Below are positions 1 to 12,434 of a stretch of 64,000 bases of DNA, one piece after another. The first letter of the stretch is position 1; each line of letters opens with the position of its first letter. A program made the position numbers and the translations under genes. The DNA is from Ophioderma brevispina (taxonomy: Eukaryota; Echinodermata; Ophiuroidea; Amphilepidida; Ophiodermatidae). The DNA lies in the NCBI GenBank assembly GCA_023653785.1, contig JAMKCH010079092.1:62001-126000 (forward strand), read 5' to 3'. The notes under the pieces are model-generated. The model had not been told where the DNA came from. It did no database searches and was given only the letters and a program-made list of their open reading frames with translations.

Positions 1-639
1 CGTGGGCGATATCGTTAAATGTTAGTATCGTTCACAATCAAGTCTTCTGTAGTATTATATTGAACGCTAAAATTATATTCGTCGTCGTATTGAACAGGTG
101 GAAGTCGGCATATAAGAACACTATCTGAGACTAAACTTTGCGCTGTAAATCATCGTCATAATGGCGAGTGGAACTCAACGCCAGCTGTACCGGGAGTGAG
201 CACTTTGACCCAGTCATTTGGTTGGTTGGTTGGTGAGTCTTGAGGTCTTTTATCCATTTTCTTCCGATAAATTAAAAATATCGTCCTTGTGTTGTTTTTA
301 AGCTTGACATTTTAGATCAACAAGAAGGGAATAATTCATACAGGGTCGAGTAAAAATTCGGCAGCGCCCCTTGGCGGCCCTTGCCTTGGATTTGACGCAC
401 TGCAATTTTCCGTTTCCAAAGAGGCACGGGGGACAAGGCTATGTTTCGAGCTACACTGGATACACGATTTAAAATTGTTTGTCTATGGCTAAAATAGTTT
501 TTTTTTTTTGTTGTTTGTTTTTAAATTTTAGCAAAAATCCGGTTATGACATGGCAATGTCACCACTTGTACTGCCCCGCTGTACGATAGACTAGACAGGG
601 TCGGGAATTCAATCTGTGAGCTTGTGTGCGATTGTGGCC
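1..639. other. anonymous non-coding DNA
   Basis: No open frame with recognisable protein similarity, no RNA gene and no repeat structure was seen here. It holds short T-runs near 500-520 only. Confidence 0.5.
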
Positions 640-845
640 CGATAATATGTGCCTGGACCATATGGGTCCAGGACCATATTTGATATATGTATGCTCAGGA
701 ACCATATTATGGTCCTGGAGCATAAAATATCTGGGAAATATTCTAAATCAACATGCTCCAGGAGCATATTGCCATATGCTCCTGGTGCTGTGCATCAAAT
801 TTCAATGCTCCAGAACCAATGTCAAGGACCATATATTGGCAAAAT
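640..845. repeat. palindrome-rich motif cluster
   Basis: About 200 bp in which two short words and their complements recur: GGACCATAT/ATATGGTCC and ATGCTCC/GGAGCAT. The clearest instance is ATGCTCCAGGAGCAT at 753-767, two 7-bp arms around one base. The arrangement looks like the inside of a decayed fold-back element. The same GCTCC-GGAGC palindrome recurs inside the SINE near 40.1 kb. Short frames here are by-products. Confidence 0.45.
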
Positions 846-1011
846 TGCAACCAAAAGCGGTCTGTTAGCCATGGCGTTGCTATCTGTTACAGACGGTGTT
901 TACCCACCGGGGGGGGCCCGGGGGGGCAGGGCGCTCATAAAAATTGACGTACCTGCTCCTACAGACATGCATGATATCAAGGGCTAGCGGGGACAGATTT
1001 CTTGACCCAAA

Positions 1012-1028
1012 ACGGGGTCAGTGACCCC
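1012..1028. promoter_or_regulatory. inverted GGTCA half-sites, one-base spacer
   Basis: CGGGGTCA-G-TGACCCCG is a perfect 8-bp inverted repeat around one base. Inverted GGTCA half-sites with a one-base spacer match the class bound by some nuclear receptors. No gene is seen nearby, so function is unsupported and chance is possible. Confidence 0.2.
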
Positions 1029-1610
1029 GTTCATAAGCATTCCAGCCATGTCAGCGGTATGTATGCACTTGGTTCCATTTAATGAACTTATTCTAGAATG
1101 GTTGAGCTTTTTTAAATTCCTGAATTTCCGAGAATATCACCTTAAATTTCATTCTTTTGAAAGAATTATGTTAAATGAGGCAAAATTGCAACAGCTTACG
1201 CTGGACCCCAGTAAAACTACTTCCAATTAACACCCCCGAACCCCCATTTAAAGCGTTTCCAATTAATTAAAATTGCTCTCAAGTAGTTAATGTTTTATTT
1301 CATATAGGAAAATTATGCTTATGGCCCCTTGAAACTAAATAGATACTAGTTAAAGCCCGAATGAATAGAGTTTTAACAAGCATCTGGGCCAAGTGTAAAA
1401 AGTTAATGTCTAAATCATAAGCCTTAATTCATAGGCGTGTATAAAAAGCTTTATAAAAGCTACCAATCTGGCGTCCGGTATAAAAAAATGTGTTTTCCGA
1501 TGGCGAACTTTTGATTGTATACCGCTCAACCCTATTGCACAAGCGACATCCGTTTAGTACCAAAACCGGGCTATCGAGAATTGGGGTGGGTAATAGGGTA
1601 GGTCACAGTG

Positions 1611-1623
1611 ACCGGGTCACAAA
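1611..1623. promoter_or_regulatory. ERE-like palindrome
   Basis: GGTCACAGTGACC is an exact match to the GGTCAnnnTGACC palindrome known as an estrogen response element. There is no adjacent gene to regulate, so only the motif match is certain. Confidence 0.22.
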
Positions 1624-3570
1624 ATGGCCATACCGAATTTCATGTGCCAGTGGGAGACTTGCCCTGTGAGAAGCGGAAATCGTTATGCGCAATATTGCAC
1701 AGGGCAGCTGGCAGCTAGGGACGCGAATTCAATCAATGATGTGAAGAACATGAAAGATAAAAAAAAAACAGAATAAGTAATTGAAAAAAGAGTTTATCAA
1801 CGGCACGACACAGTTACTAATTAGATAAAATCCCAATATGGACATCAGGAAACGGAAAAGCTTGTAGGTATTAGTAATCAGATGAAAACGTTAATTTAAA
1901 ATTACGTAAAAGGTAAACAAAATTACTAATTGAACAAGTGTGTTCGTAAGTATTCCAATGTATAGCCGCTGTGAGACGGTATTACATATCGTTGCAAGAA
2001 CGCGAAGACTCTTCTGGCTTATTGCCCTGCTATCTGCAGAGTAGCAGTCTAAGAACATGGGGGGAAACAAGTTTGAATCAAAAATTTTAGTAAATCGTGA
2101 TGAAATAGTTTAATGGCTGGAGACATCTTTTGACTGTGATTAAATCACACGCAGACAACGAAAGAAAAGACTTATACCAACCCCACAGGTACCAACCTGA
2201 CAATAACCCGCAAAAAAAGGAGGGTAGGGTTATATTTCTTGTTAGATTTAGAGGCAATTCCCTCCCTAAAACCACAAGGTAGAGGGTCCGCCGAGATTTT
2301 TGAAAAGTGGTAAACAAAAATGTTTAGGGAATTATATTACCGCTCACAATAAATGGTATGTCAGATTCAAACGATTTTAAAAAATTAAGGATATTGGCGT
2401 CGCGTCCTCCAGACACAGAAGGAAAACTATATGTTGTTATCGAATGGAGCATATTTTAACGGCACTATCAGTGGGCACCTTAAAAAAGTGCCCGGTTTTC
2501 TTAAACCATTCAAGACATTAGCCATTTAAACCGCCGGACAGGGATTCAGGCGGGCACTTGAAACACCTCGAGAAACATAATTACATAAAAACCAGTATAT
2601 CGTAGTGCGGCATAATGCAAAACATATATTGCATTAGCATAAAGGTAGCGGACGTGTAAGATTTGTATCATCACAAAATGGTTCAGTTATATCGCATAAA
2701 GGTTTCGCATTAGCAATCGGAAGCTAATATCTTTAGACAAATCAACAACAAAATAGTTTATTTCATTAATTCCATCATACCACTTTTGCTGACAAGTCAA
2801 CATTTTTGTGAAAGGAATTCTGTAATGGAGTAATCAACACCCCCGGGAATCGGCCCTGGTCAAGTAGTACTTAGGATCAAAAGTGTTCGAGAGTTTAAAG
2901 ACCACAAAATATTTCATGAGCATGATAACAAATCCTTAAGTATTTTGTGTTTTTGGGCTAAAATGAGGTTAAAAGTCTGGTTTTTATTTGTTAGAAATAA
3001 ATTTTTGAGAATCCACAGGACTTTTTTTGGTGAAATTTCCCCCAAAAACTGGTGCATTGTGGGCTGGACTCAATATGCCTTCTGGGTTCTATATAAGTGG
3101 ATTTAGACATAAACGATAAGGATGTTCATAAAAGTTTTGCCTTTTTTTACGGTATTTAATGAAATTAAACGGACGTAGCCTTAAGATAAAAGGTAGAAAT
3201 TAATTTTACGGGTTGAAACTTGACAGCAGGACAAGTAATAGTGGGAAGTGGGACACCTATAATTTTTTTTCGGAGGGGGGGGGGGAAGGGCAGTCGTAAA
3301 AATTTATTGAGTACGATCCCTTCAGCCACCCTTTAATCCTCCTCCATAGTCTATGCTGTAAATGACAATATTTCCCGGATGTCCGATAATTAAAAGCAAA
3401 AAAAGCGTGAATTAAAATTCCGAGAAACTATCAACGACGCGGTAGTCCACAATTAACTACTTAAAACGACCACTCGTCTCAAAACACAATTCGTTGTAAT
3501 GGGCTGTTCCTGATTAATGCTCCACACAATCCCGTATGGAATTGAAGGCACATCTGGAACGGAGAAGTAC

Positions 3571-3767
3571 TCGTGGCTACCATAGAGCAGTTATGACTTA
3601 ATTTGGAATAGCCATTGTTATTAGTATATGATCAAGTACGCGATTGTATTATGGGCCTTATGCGTATGTCTTATGCCACATATATACATGGGACAATCGC
3701 GTACATTGATCATGACCCTATAATGGCTACTCCAAATTAATTCAATACCCATATATGGGAGCCATGA
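3571..3767. repeat. imperfect inverted repeat (fold-back)
   Basis: The left arm (about 3571-3650) and right arm (about 3688-3767) are complementary with scattered mismatches. Shared blocks include AATTTGGARTAGCCATT and GTACGCGATTGT. The centre is about 37 bp. Weaker complementarity seems to continue outward. It is probably a decayed palindromic MITE. No target duplication was recognised. Confidence 0.6.
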
Positions 3768-5479
3768 TGTACACATGAAAAGGTGACACCTGCTGTATAA
3801 CAGTGTAAGAGGGGTATAGGGTTTCTTTCCACAATGCAATTATTCAATACGATTTTTGCGCTGGTAGTCACGTGAATTTATAGTAACAAAGTACTTAATG
3901 GGCCAGAACTTAATCCACAAACTTGCAAGGTAAGTATGTTTGTCACTATAATGTTCATTTTGACAACCAGTGCCCCCCCCAAAAATGTATTTGGAAGAAT
4001 TGCATTGCGGAAGAAGACTATAGTCCTCTTACAGCTCATAAAACCAGGCCCTGCAGAATGGGCTTCTCCATACTCACTGTAGAAGGCATATCTAAAAACT
4101 CCATGTCTCCTTTCATAGCGGGTGCAGGGATTCGCCTGAATAGCTTATTATGTACTGAACAGAATAAACAAGAGTTATGGTTCACATATACTATTTCATT
4201 GTTTATATAATGAATATAAGTTTTTTATTTCTCTTGGCAGACTTGTATACGTGAGCAGATGACATTGACCTGATTAAAAGTCACTGAACATAGATTTGGC
4301 TTTTTTAGAAAGACAAATCTAATAACTTCCAATGTTGAAAAAATGCAAGAAAACGATTGAAAAATATCAGGCCAGAGAGGCAGATATGATAAATTTTGTA
4401 AACATTAACTCTTTTGATTCACGTAGTATATATATTGTTACAGTTTTTTTCAAATACAGAACTAATTTAAGCGCCATTATGATTTTTATATCACTGAGAA
4501 ATAATATGGGCCAAATACAATATTAACGCATAAGGATGATACTAAGGCAATAATATGTCCTGGTTGCAAAACGCAGTCGAACCTTGTCCAAATATTATCA
4601 TAATTAATATTGGGTATTTTTTATTATTGATCTCGTGGGCGCCGCCATGCACTATCTCAAATTGCCATGTTTTCAATATTGTTTAGTCCCACTTGAGTAA
4701 CCCAAAGATTTTTGGTTGTTTTGGTTTGTTTTCCTTTACTGGTATGTTAAAAATGGAGAAAATGACCGAAAGGGTATGTAATGATAATTTCCTGTTTATT
4801 GTTTTTTTTGTTATGTTTTTAAAGTATAGCGAGCGTTTCCGGCGAAAGCAGAGACAAATTGAAATTTAACAGTATTGGTCCTCATTTCTCTACATTAAAT
4901 AATTCATATTTAAACATATCATATGGTAGAGTGGTATACAATTATTTGGGTGGACACATTTTGTCAATTTAAAGCGCACAGCAACCATTTTTTAAACAAA
5001 CTATATATCTTCATCAAATTGAGGTCTCAATGACTATTCTAGCTGAGATGAATATAACAATACTACGTGAATCAAAAAAAACATTGTGCAAGCTTAAAGA
5101 TGATATTGACCTTAATGCATCACTATCTCAAACAGATTGTTTTTTTATAAACCCTTTAATATACTTTCATGTGGCGAAAAACGAACGAAATCGACTGAAA
5201 AATAAGCTAGATATGTAGGTTTTGTAAGCACATCCCTTTTTCCATTCCTATGGGATTTACACACATTAAACTTGTGTTTGTGAAATGTACATGTACATAT
5301 CATGCTGCCTTGTCGACTTAATGTTACATTCTCTCGATTATTTCAACTACGGCTTAACAAATTAAATCTATTTATACCATCTGCCACTGTATGACAAATC
5401 CTAAGCACCAATTCGTCTGTTGCAGAGCAAGAAACATATCTTCCCTTGTTTTAGGATATTGCTACATAAGAGTTTTATC
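3768..5479. other. anonymous non-coding DNA
   Basis: AT-rich sequence with only short frames of no recognisable similarity. No repeat or RNA gene seen. Confidence 0.45.
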
Positions 5480-5850
5480 CCTATTGGCATAGCCTGTATC
5501 GTACCTGAATTACGTAGTCTCTGTTTAAAACCCTTTTCAATTTACACATCAGGGTTAAGGCCGACTCAGAGATTCCTTGATGAGGGCGCCCTCATTTCCT
5601 TCCAAAAAAATCTGTGTATTTTCTGCAAATGTACATAAGCGTGTCCCATATACTAATCACTGTGTGAATTGCTAAGCTTAAATCGAATTCCTCATATAGA
5701 AATCACAACTTGTTATAAAATTCCGGATCGGAATTTTGTTATACACAGTTCCTATGGGACATATTAGTACCACATAATGTTTACTGCATCAAAACAAAAA
5801 TCCGATACATCTAAAATTTCGGAATTGTGCTTTTAAGGTTACTATCTAGT
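5480..5850 (+). repeat. dispersed repeat, copy A
   Basis: This stretch aligns in the same orientation with about 18840-19145. Shared runs include ATAAAATTCCGGATSSKGA and a GCTYAAATC block in the same order, with indels. The second copy shows it is an interspersed repeat of unknown class. No terminal repeats were found. Confidence 0.5.
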
Positions 5851-6639
5851 TCTGTTGACTATTTTTCATTATTCCACAAAAAATAATAATTTTTTCAAAA
5901 CTCGCTGAGTCAGACTTTAATTGGTGAGATTTGTTTGTTGTGAACATTAATTCCTTTTTATGATCAATCCCCTGAGATTATTGTTATTCACAGATCAATT
6001 AAACAAGATGGCGTAAGTCATCATTACTTTCATAATCTATACCCCGTATATCGTATTAACGTATATATGCTTACCTGTATAAATCCCAATGGAATGGATG
6101 AAAAAGAGGTGTGCTTACACATTGGTCATATCTGACTTATTTTTCCGCAACTCTTTCATTTTTTTTTCAACACTTGGAATATATTAGATTTATTTTTATT
6201 TAAAACAACAACAAATCGATGATTCAATGATTTTATCAAGGTCAAGCTCTCCTGCATCTTGCCCATTTTTTTTTATTCACGTTGTATATTCATCCATGAT
6301 TCTAGGACCTTGGGAGGTACATATATATTTTATGCACCAAAGTAGCAAACCTAAACCCTGTGGATCCGTAGGAGCCATATCTGTACAAGTTTCACGAAGT
6401 TCTAACACATAAAGCTTAGCTTGTATAAATATCATTTTTGATAATCTTGAGGCCGCACTTTTTTCCAAATGTGTGCTAGTGTCTCTTTATGTAATTCAAG
6501 ATGGAAATTGTTTTTTTCAAAAAATAGCGCGAATGTGCAGAAGATGCAAACTCGCTGTTTTGGAAAAGATCTTTGGTGCCGGAATTATACATTAAAGAAT
6601 CTACGGCATAAAATACCTTACAATAAACTATTACAATAT
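5851..6639. other. anonymous non-coding DNA
   Basis: No coding or structural feature recognised. Short opposing frames around 6230-6470 are shadows of each other. Confidence 0.4.
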
Positions 6640-6645
6640 TTATAT

Positions 6646-7050
6646 ATCTATATATATATATAATATAGTATATATAATATCTATAATATAATCGAATATA
6701 TATACTTATATATAACATATATATATATATAAAGTTCGAAGGGCTACTTCGGCATGTTTGTAAAGTTACATAATCAAGTTTACCAAGAGTCGGGTGTAGT
6801 CGCATGCCGTAAAAAGCCAAATGCCCAAAAAGATTTAACGCTATGTCGGATATAATCCTTGAACATAACAATGAGTCCCAGTAGAAACAATCAAGAATGA
6901 TGCTTTTCATGCCTTCCTTTGTTTGTTCAAGGATTATATCCGAAATAGCGTTAAACTTTTGGCCTTGGCCTTGTTACGGCATGCGACTACACCCGATTTG
7001 GGGTCCCCTTGATTATATATATAATATATATATATATAATATATATATAT
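6646..7050. repeat. AT-microsatellite-flanked hairpin
   Basis: A ~93-bp left arm (6772-6865) and a ~91-bp right arm (6924-7014) are inverted copies around a ~58-bp loop. They share GCATGCGACTACACCCGA and TGTTCAAGGATTATATCCG on opposite strands. (TA)n-rich tracts lie outside both arms (6646-6731 and 7013-7050). This is the shape of a small fold-back MITE inserted in, or terminated by, TA repeats. Confidence 0.72.
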
Positions 7051-7553
7051 ACTCCAATCTGCAGACAGAACCGTTTCGAACTTTGTGTTCTCATCCGTGC
7101 AGCACAGAGTGAATGCAATCCCATACAAATGAAGTGAATCAATGACCTGTTAAGCCACTGACCACTCCATCACGCAGCACATTGTTTATGAATAATAGAG
7201 TGCTCAAACTCAATGAGTGAGCTATGCAATGCCTAATTATTACGTCTTGATAAATAACTCAAGTCTACCATAAACCATGTCAGTTTATAAAGCAAAAGAA
7301 GGCTCAACTAAACATTCGGCACCTCTTATGGCAACAGCATGAAGGAGCGTAATACTCCATCTGCAGACAGTACCGTTTCGAACTTTGTGTTCTCATCAGT
7401 GCAGCACAGAGCTGAATGCCATCCACAATGAAGTGAATCAATGACCTGTTAAGCCACTGACCACTCCATCACTCCGCACATTGTTTATGAATACCAGAGT
7501 GCTCAACCTCAATGAGTGAGCTATGCAAATGCTAATATTATACGTCTTTGATA
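7051..7553 (+). repeat. direct duplication of a ~200-bp unit
   Basis: Copy 1 spans 7051-7252 and copy 2 spans 7354-7553, in the same orientation, offset about 303 bp and well conserved. Shared runs include CCGTTTCGAACTTTGTGTTC and GACCTGTTAAGCCACTGACC. About 100 bp of different sequence separates them. No coding potential is seen. Confidence 0.8.
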
Positions 7554-7619
7554 CGTCTGTGTTTACTTAACCTACTGTAATAGCTAAAACCCATAATACA
7601 TCGTTATTCCATCAAATTG

Positions 7620-7800
7620 ATTTCTGTTTTTATGCCAAAGTTTCACAACGCGTTACAAACCTCGCTTGACTACTCTAATATTCTGCAGAATGCAATGCGA
7701 GTATTACATGTGATAGATGATCCACTCTGCAGCACGATTCACAGACACACACTACTAATTCAAACACTAGAATTGATAAACCTTTGAATATTTGAATGGT
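7620..7800 (+). pseudogene. possible LINE reverse transcriptase C-terminal scrap
   Basis: The frame across 7679-7785 reads LQNAMRVLHVIDDPLCSTIH, reminiscent of the RVQNxAxR region that follows the reverse transcriptase core in many non-LTR retrotransposons, and a LDYS-like segment precedes it. The match is short, the frame stops soon after, and no catalytic motif is present. This is a weak call; it may be chance. Confidence 0.25.
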
Positions 7801-9649
7801 ATGGCATTTCAATGTGAAAAAGTGCAAGTCTTAAAAAGAGCGCGAAACATAAATTGGTTTCTCTTGTATTTAATTTCCTAGATATCAACTTACTGGCGGC
7901 GTGCATATGCCCGCCGCCTCGGTCGACCCATTGTTGCTAATTCCCTTTATTGTTTATTCCCATCTGCAGGTTCAATGACTCTTAAATATATGAGGGTTTA
8001 GAGCGTACATCATGCCTTGCCTTAATATGATAAATATAAAACTGAGCTGATTCAATGAAAGCAGTGACACGTGTTGACTGACGTATTTGAAATTTGCATT
8101 GACGCGTTGAATAAAAAATATGGCACAAATAGTTTCTGCCAACTGTTTATTATTGTAAAACCTTCGGGATCCTGTTGTCATTATCAGACAAAACAAGAGT
8201 GTAGCATTAAAACAATAAAACATATCCGTTTTCATGTCTTTTTCAAAGCCTTACATGTGGGCGACGTATTGTTTTTACAAAGGATTGAATGAAACTCATG
8301 ATGACTGATCTCTACAAAATGGATTGGATTTTACCTGGGCCCCGTACTTGAAGCCATTGACATCCATATTCGCTGACGTAATGCACTTTAGTAGCCTATG
8401 GGTTTACTTGTTCAAACCCTTGGCTCATGCAGCTGTCCAAACTATTCTATGCCATAGTTTGTGTTGTGATTCAGTGGTTTACTACCAAAGTAAAGTTAGC
8501 GTGTGCCAGTTGACCTGGCAGCGGTTTTTATTTTTAATTTTTTTTGTGTGTCTACATTAGCGAATTGGAAATCCCAAAATGTGTATCCATTGGAATGTTG
8601 ATAAGCGATATAACAGTCTGCAGAGTTTAGAATCAAGGCAATCGGTGAAGTATTTGATGTCGTGCGCGTATGGGATGTGGTAAAGCTGTAGATTCGTATT
8701 GGTATCCAGGATTATGTTTTTGAGTTGTTACACACCGGGTTTTGTATACGTATTTAGATTACGTTACGCCTCTTTTTTCTCACTATTCCTCTGAAATTCT
8801 TAAACGCTTGATTTGTAACTTGTAGATTCGGCCCGGGGGGGCCACTTGTATTATTCAAAGGTGGATTGATGCGTGAACACGAAACGCGTAAAATGGTGTC
8901 TTTTTTCCAACAGTCGATGTACGCGCTTACATCGTTTAGGGTGTCAAAAACACAAACTATGAAAAAAGGTATTTTTTTTTCTTAACCCTGAATTTCATGT
9001 TATTCTCATTAAGCCAGGATCAAAAGCATCCACATATTGTAATCGGAACTTGTGAAGTAAAACAAGCAAGATCAGACAGGGTATTTTACGATTCAATGCA
9101 CTGCGTACTGTTAGGGATCACACAGATAAAAATACTGTTTAGTGTTGCATTTGCAAGCTCTTGTTCACGCATCATATCCACCTTTGAATACAAGTGCCCC
9201 CCCGTAGAGTCGGTCATGATATGATTTATTTTATTCAGTGACCATAGCTAGAAAACCAACGTTTGTTTCCTACATAATATATCATGCACTTTTTATTTGT
9301 ATAACTATAGAGATTCGTCCATGCTTCAGTTAGGTCATTAGTTACAGCCGAAGTCAAGCAAGCGTTAAAAATCGTCCATTGTAACAGGGATATATCATTA
9401 TTTGCTTTCTCGTCGTTCTTATGTTAACTTCGGTATTTCCCTCCAACAAATGAATTTCAATAAAGAATTATCCATCATCAAAGACAAATTAATCTTATAT
9501 CTGACACAACTGACTGCAGTTTTCATTCTACATGAATATATGTATGACCTGTTCCAGTTTGCTATAAACTCAATGGATAATACGTTATCTTGGAATTACC
9601 AAACTACCAAACCATAGTTTCGGATGCGCACTTGTCAGGATGGAATGGA
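7801..9649. other. anonymous non-coding DNA
   Basis: No feature recognised beyond short unrelated frames and small G/T homopolymer runs. Confidence 0.4.
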
Positions 9650-9653
9650 TTAA

Positions 9654-10380
9654 CACTTGTTTTCGCGCTGGTCGCTTTACGCGTTGGATTTTTGCGCCGA
9701 AATATTTTGTAATTGTTTGACTTTTAAATGCGCTTCTTTCATACCAAATAATTAAAATCGGCCAAGCCGTTAATGAGTTAATTAGTGGGGGTCCCATGGA
9801 CCCTCCCTTGGGCACTAACGGAAGTCATTTGAGAATATTTTTAAAAATAAGAATAAGAAACCGAGAACCAAAGCAATATAAGTTCACACATACATGTAAG
9901 TAAACAATTATAGTAACATTAAAAATAATTAACCCTTTATGTGCTGAAAACAAACAATTTCATCATGTACGTTGCCAAACCGTTACTGTACAAACTCTAT
10001 GGGAAAATGACGTGTATTTTGCAACACCCGTAAAAAATACAGGATTCCCTAAAACTGCTGGTTTTTTGTTAAATATAAGTAATTTGGGTCTTCTAGAATA
10101 GATATCAACATAAAATAAGTTTTCAACATTGTTGATGTAAGCGCAAGTCTCAATTGAATTTTCCGTCTTTTTGCCCAATTTTTGCGTGTTTTGAAAACAA
10201 TGTTTTGTCCCTAATTTGCACCCAAAATAACAATCTAATTTTTATTGCTGATTTGGGTTGTCTTATGATCCTTCATATGTGGTATAAATTTCGTGCAAAA
10301 ATTCCCTCGGGAAAGTGGTTTCCTTAGGCCCCCCCCCCTTGGGCACCAACGGGAGTGAAAACCCATTGGTCACTTAAGTG
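9654..10380. mobile_element. TTAA-flanked non-autonomous DNA transposon, copy 1
   Basis: A 727-bp segment is bounded by TTAA at 9650-9653 and 10381-10384. The left end starts CACTTG and the reverse complement of the right end starts CACTTAAGTGACC, so the terminal inverted repeat is short and eroded on the left. A homologous element lies at 57697-58450, sharing for example AATAATTAACCCTTT and GCGCTTCTTTC in the same order. TTAA duplication is the hallmark of the piggyBac superfamily. No transposase frame is present, so it is non-autonomous. Confidence 0.68.
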
Positions 10381-10384
10381 TTAA

Positions 10385-10890
10385 TACCTGGAATAGCCCT
10401 CGGATTAAACCAAGGCAACGATATGTATCATTCAACCAGATATCCAGCTAACTGAAGATCCACAGACTTTGGGAGTATAATTTACCAGCTGATTCCTGAG
10501 AGTTTTTATGGATCAAGATTTAATTTGGAATTGTACTAGTCCCCCGGAATGTCAAAATAAACAATCCTATTTGTTTTAGGCCAAAATTGTTTCAGATTCA
10601 CTCCTGCATATAGGTTTTAAAATCGCGTTTCATTGCATTGCTATTTTAAAATGTTTTAGAGTGTTTTATTGACAGATTTACAAAACGGCCGATAAAATGA
10701 GCATGAAGGCAATACAAGAAATAAATATTCCGGGTAGCACACACCCTCTTTGACTAAGAAAGGCTTATTTATAATTTCCGGTAAAAGAAGCCGAGATGAT
10801 TTTTGAGTAATTCCTCAGAAACGTACCTTTGTAATAGGACATGTAGAGTTAAGATTGCTAGTAAATTTTCAGATCCCACGGTTTTGGAAT
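10385..10890. other. anonymous non-coding DNA
   Basis: Nothing recognised between the TTAA element and the LINE fragment. The last ~100 bp could be unrecognisable upstream reverse transcriptase sequence. Confidence 0.35.
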
Positions 10891-11500
10891 AATGGGTTAC
10901 CTCAAGGATCTTGTGTTGGGCCACTGATGTTCTCATTCTACACCAACTCAATCACAGACATCATCTTGTGTCATTCTTGTGTCAAATTTCATTTTTATGC
11001 TGACAATAGCCAGATATATATGTGTTGATCCTACTGAAACGGACCATGCTCTATGTACATTGTCAAACTGCAACTCTGATATCAAGACCTGGATGTCAAA
11101 TAATATAGTATGCTTTGCTTAAATGATAACAAAACAGAGTTTTTTGTAGCCACCAGTCCTAGACTCCTGAAAACATTGTCGGGCATCTCCATTACCATCG
11201 GCAGCACAACAGTTCGCCCATCTTCGACTGTCAGGAATTTAGGTGTGGAATTTGACAATCTAATGACTATGTCCCATCAAGTCACAGCAATATGCAAAAA
11301 TATCGACTTTCATCTGTGGAACCTTTCTCAAGTCAGAATATACATCAACGAAACCACCTGTCACCATGCAATCCGTGCACTTAATATATACGAAGTCCAC
11401 ACTTGTTGTTGGTATTCCCAAACGTTAATTCCAACTTCGATTTCAAGTATTAACCGTGTTACAATATGGAATTTTCCTTTTACTCTAATGACCGATTGAC
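10891..11500 (+). pseudogene. LINE reverse transcriptase fragment (L2/CR1-like)
   Basis: This is a decayed piece of a non-LTR retrotransposon reverse transcriptase. In frame from 10891 it reads NGLPQGSCVGPLMFSFYTNS, the motif B region (PQGSxLGPxLF). FHFYADNSQIYM follows, the motif C region, with the catalytic YADD changed to YADN. A stop and a frame change occur at about 11026, then KTWMSNN in another frame. From 11110 a 129-codon frame continues with CLNDNKTEF and VRNLGVEFDNLMTM, typical of the segment after the catalytic core in L2/CR1-type LINEs. Similarity fades after about 11400. At least two frameshifts and a lost catalytic aspartate mean it is dead. Clade assignment is by recognition only. 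Confidence 0.8.
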
Positions 11501-12434
11501 ATGCCGTTCCAATACGGCACAATGTGACACCATAGCTTATATATTTCGAATACAATTATGCTTACGAAACACATAGAACACCCGTTCGCTGCGGCAGTCC
11601 GCCTGAAAGACTTTTGTTTGTCTCGCCACTATCTCTCCTAATACAGGGAGATGTTGCGATCATGGCGGGTGTCCGTAATGCAATTATAATTTAAATAATC
11701 CTTTCCCATACAATGATAGACGGTGTTTCTACACCAATTCTTTTAGTGTGCTTCTTTTGTTATGCATGACCACAAAACAAAACAGTGGTTGTCAATATCA
11801 ATTTGAACTGGTAGTCTTTCATCTTGTTGGAAGACATCTAATATTGTCCTTTTATATATAAAATGGAATCGTTGTGATCCTAAAAAATAAAATCTTCCAA
11901 TTGCACTCACAATGTTGGCGGCAAGTATTGTTTCTGACCATATTCTCAATTATGTTCTGACCATTGTTTTTTCTGTACACAGATGAGCATAGTTTCTGAC
12001 CAGTGAAACGGTATGTAAATAAGCCGTAAGTGGCATTTCAGGTTCGGATCCATTGTTTGGGTAATATTCAACCGCCGATGGGGTGGCCTAAAATCTTGAA
12101 AATAGACAGGTTGGTGTTTACTCTCCAATGCGATGAACTCTGCCGTAGCCACAAAAATGTCTTGTAATGTTATTGAGTTTAGTGTGCTGTTTGGTCTTCC
12201 TCCCTTTGTGATAATTTTATATACCGGCAAAAATAATTTGATTCAATTAGAATGATTAATGTGGTAAAAGGCAGGGAAAGTTAAATGAATCCATGTACCT
12301 ATAAGTTCATCACAGTGGAGAACTACAGCAAACTCGTCGCGTTTTCATGATTTTAAGACTCCAGTTCTGACACGCACATGTGCAGTCAACCGGAAGTTAT
12401 AATGTCGATTAGGAAGGCTTATTAAACAAAATCG
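11501..12434. other. unrecognised sequence between two LINE fragments
   Basis: Two overlapping minus-strand frames (11743-11949 and 11946-12230, 68 and 94 codons) are longer than the local background but match no family I recognise. The downstream one includes GGRPNSTLNSITLQDIFVAT. They could be chance or an old element remnant. No splice or promoter evidence was seen. Confidence 0.3.

Larger units (their letters stand above)
846..3570. other. anonymous non-coding DNA
   Basis: No coding signal or element boundaries recognised. It contains two isolated nuclear-receptor-like palindromes (1012-1028 and 1611-1623), listed separately, and a G-run near 3275. Confidence 0.45.

Noticed and set aside
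6476..7112. Two frames sharing SRIISDIALN/SRIISEIALN as a paralogous gene pair
   Set aside because: They lie on the two arms of an inverted repeat, so the similarity comes from the DNA hairpin.
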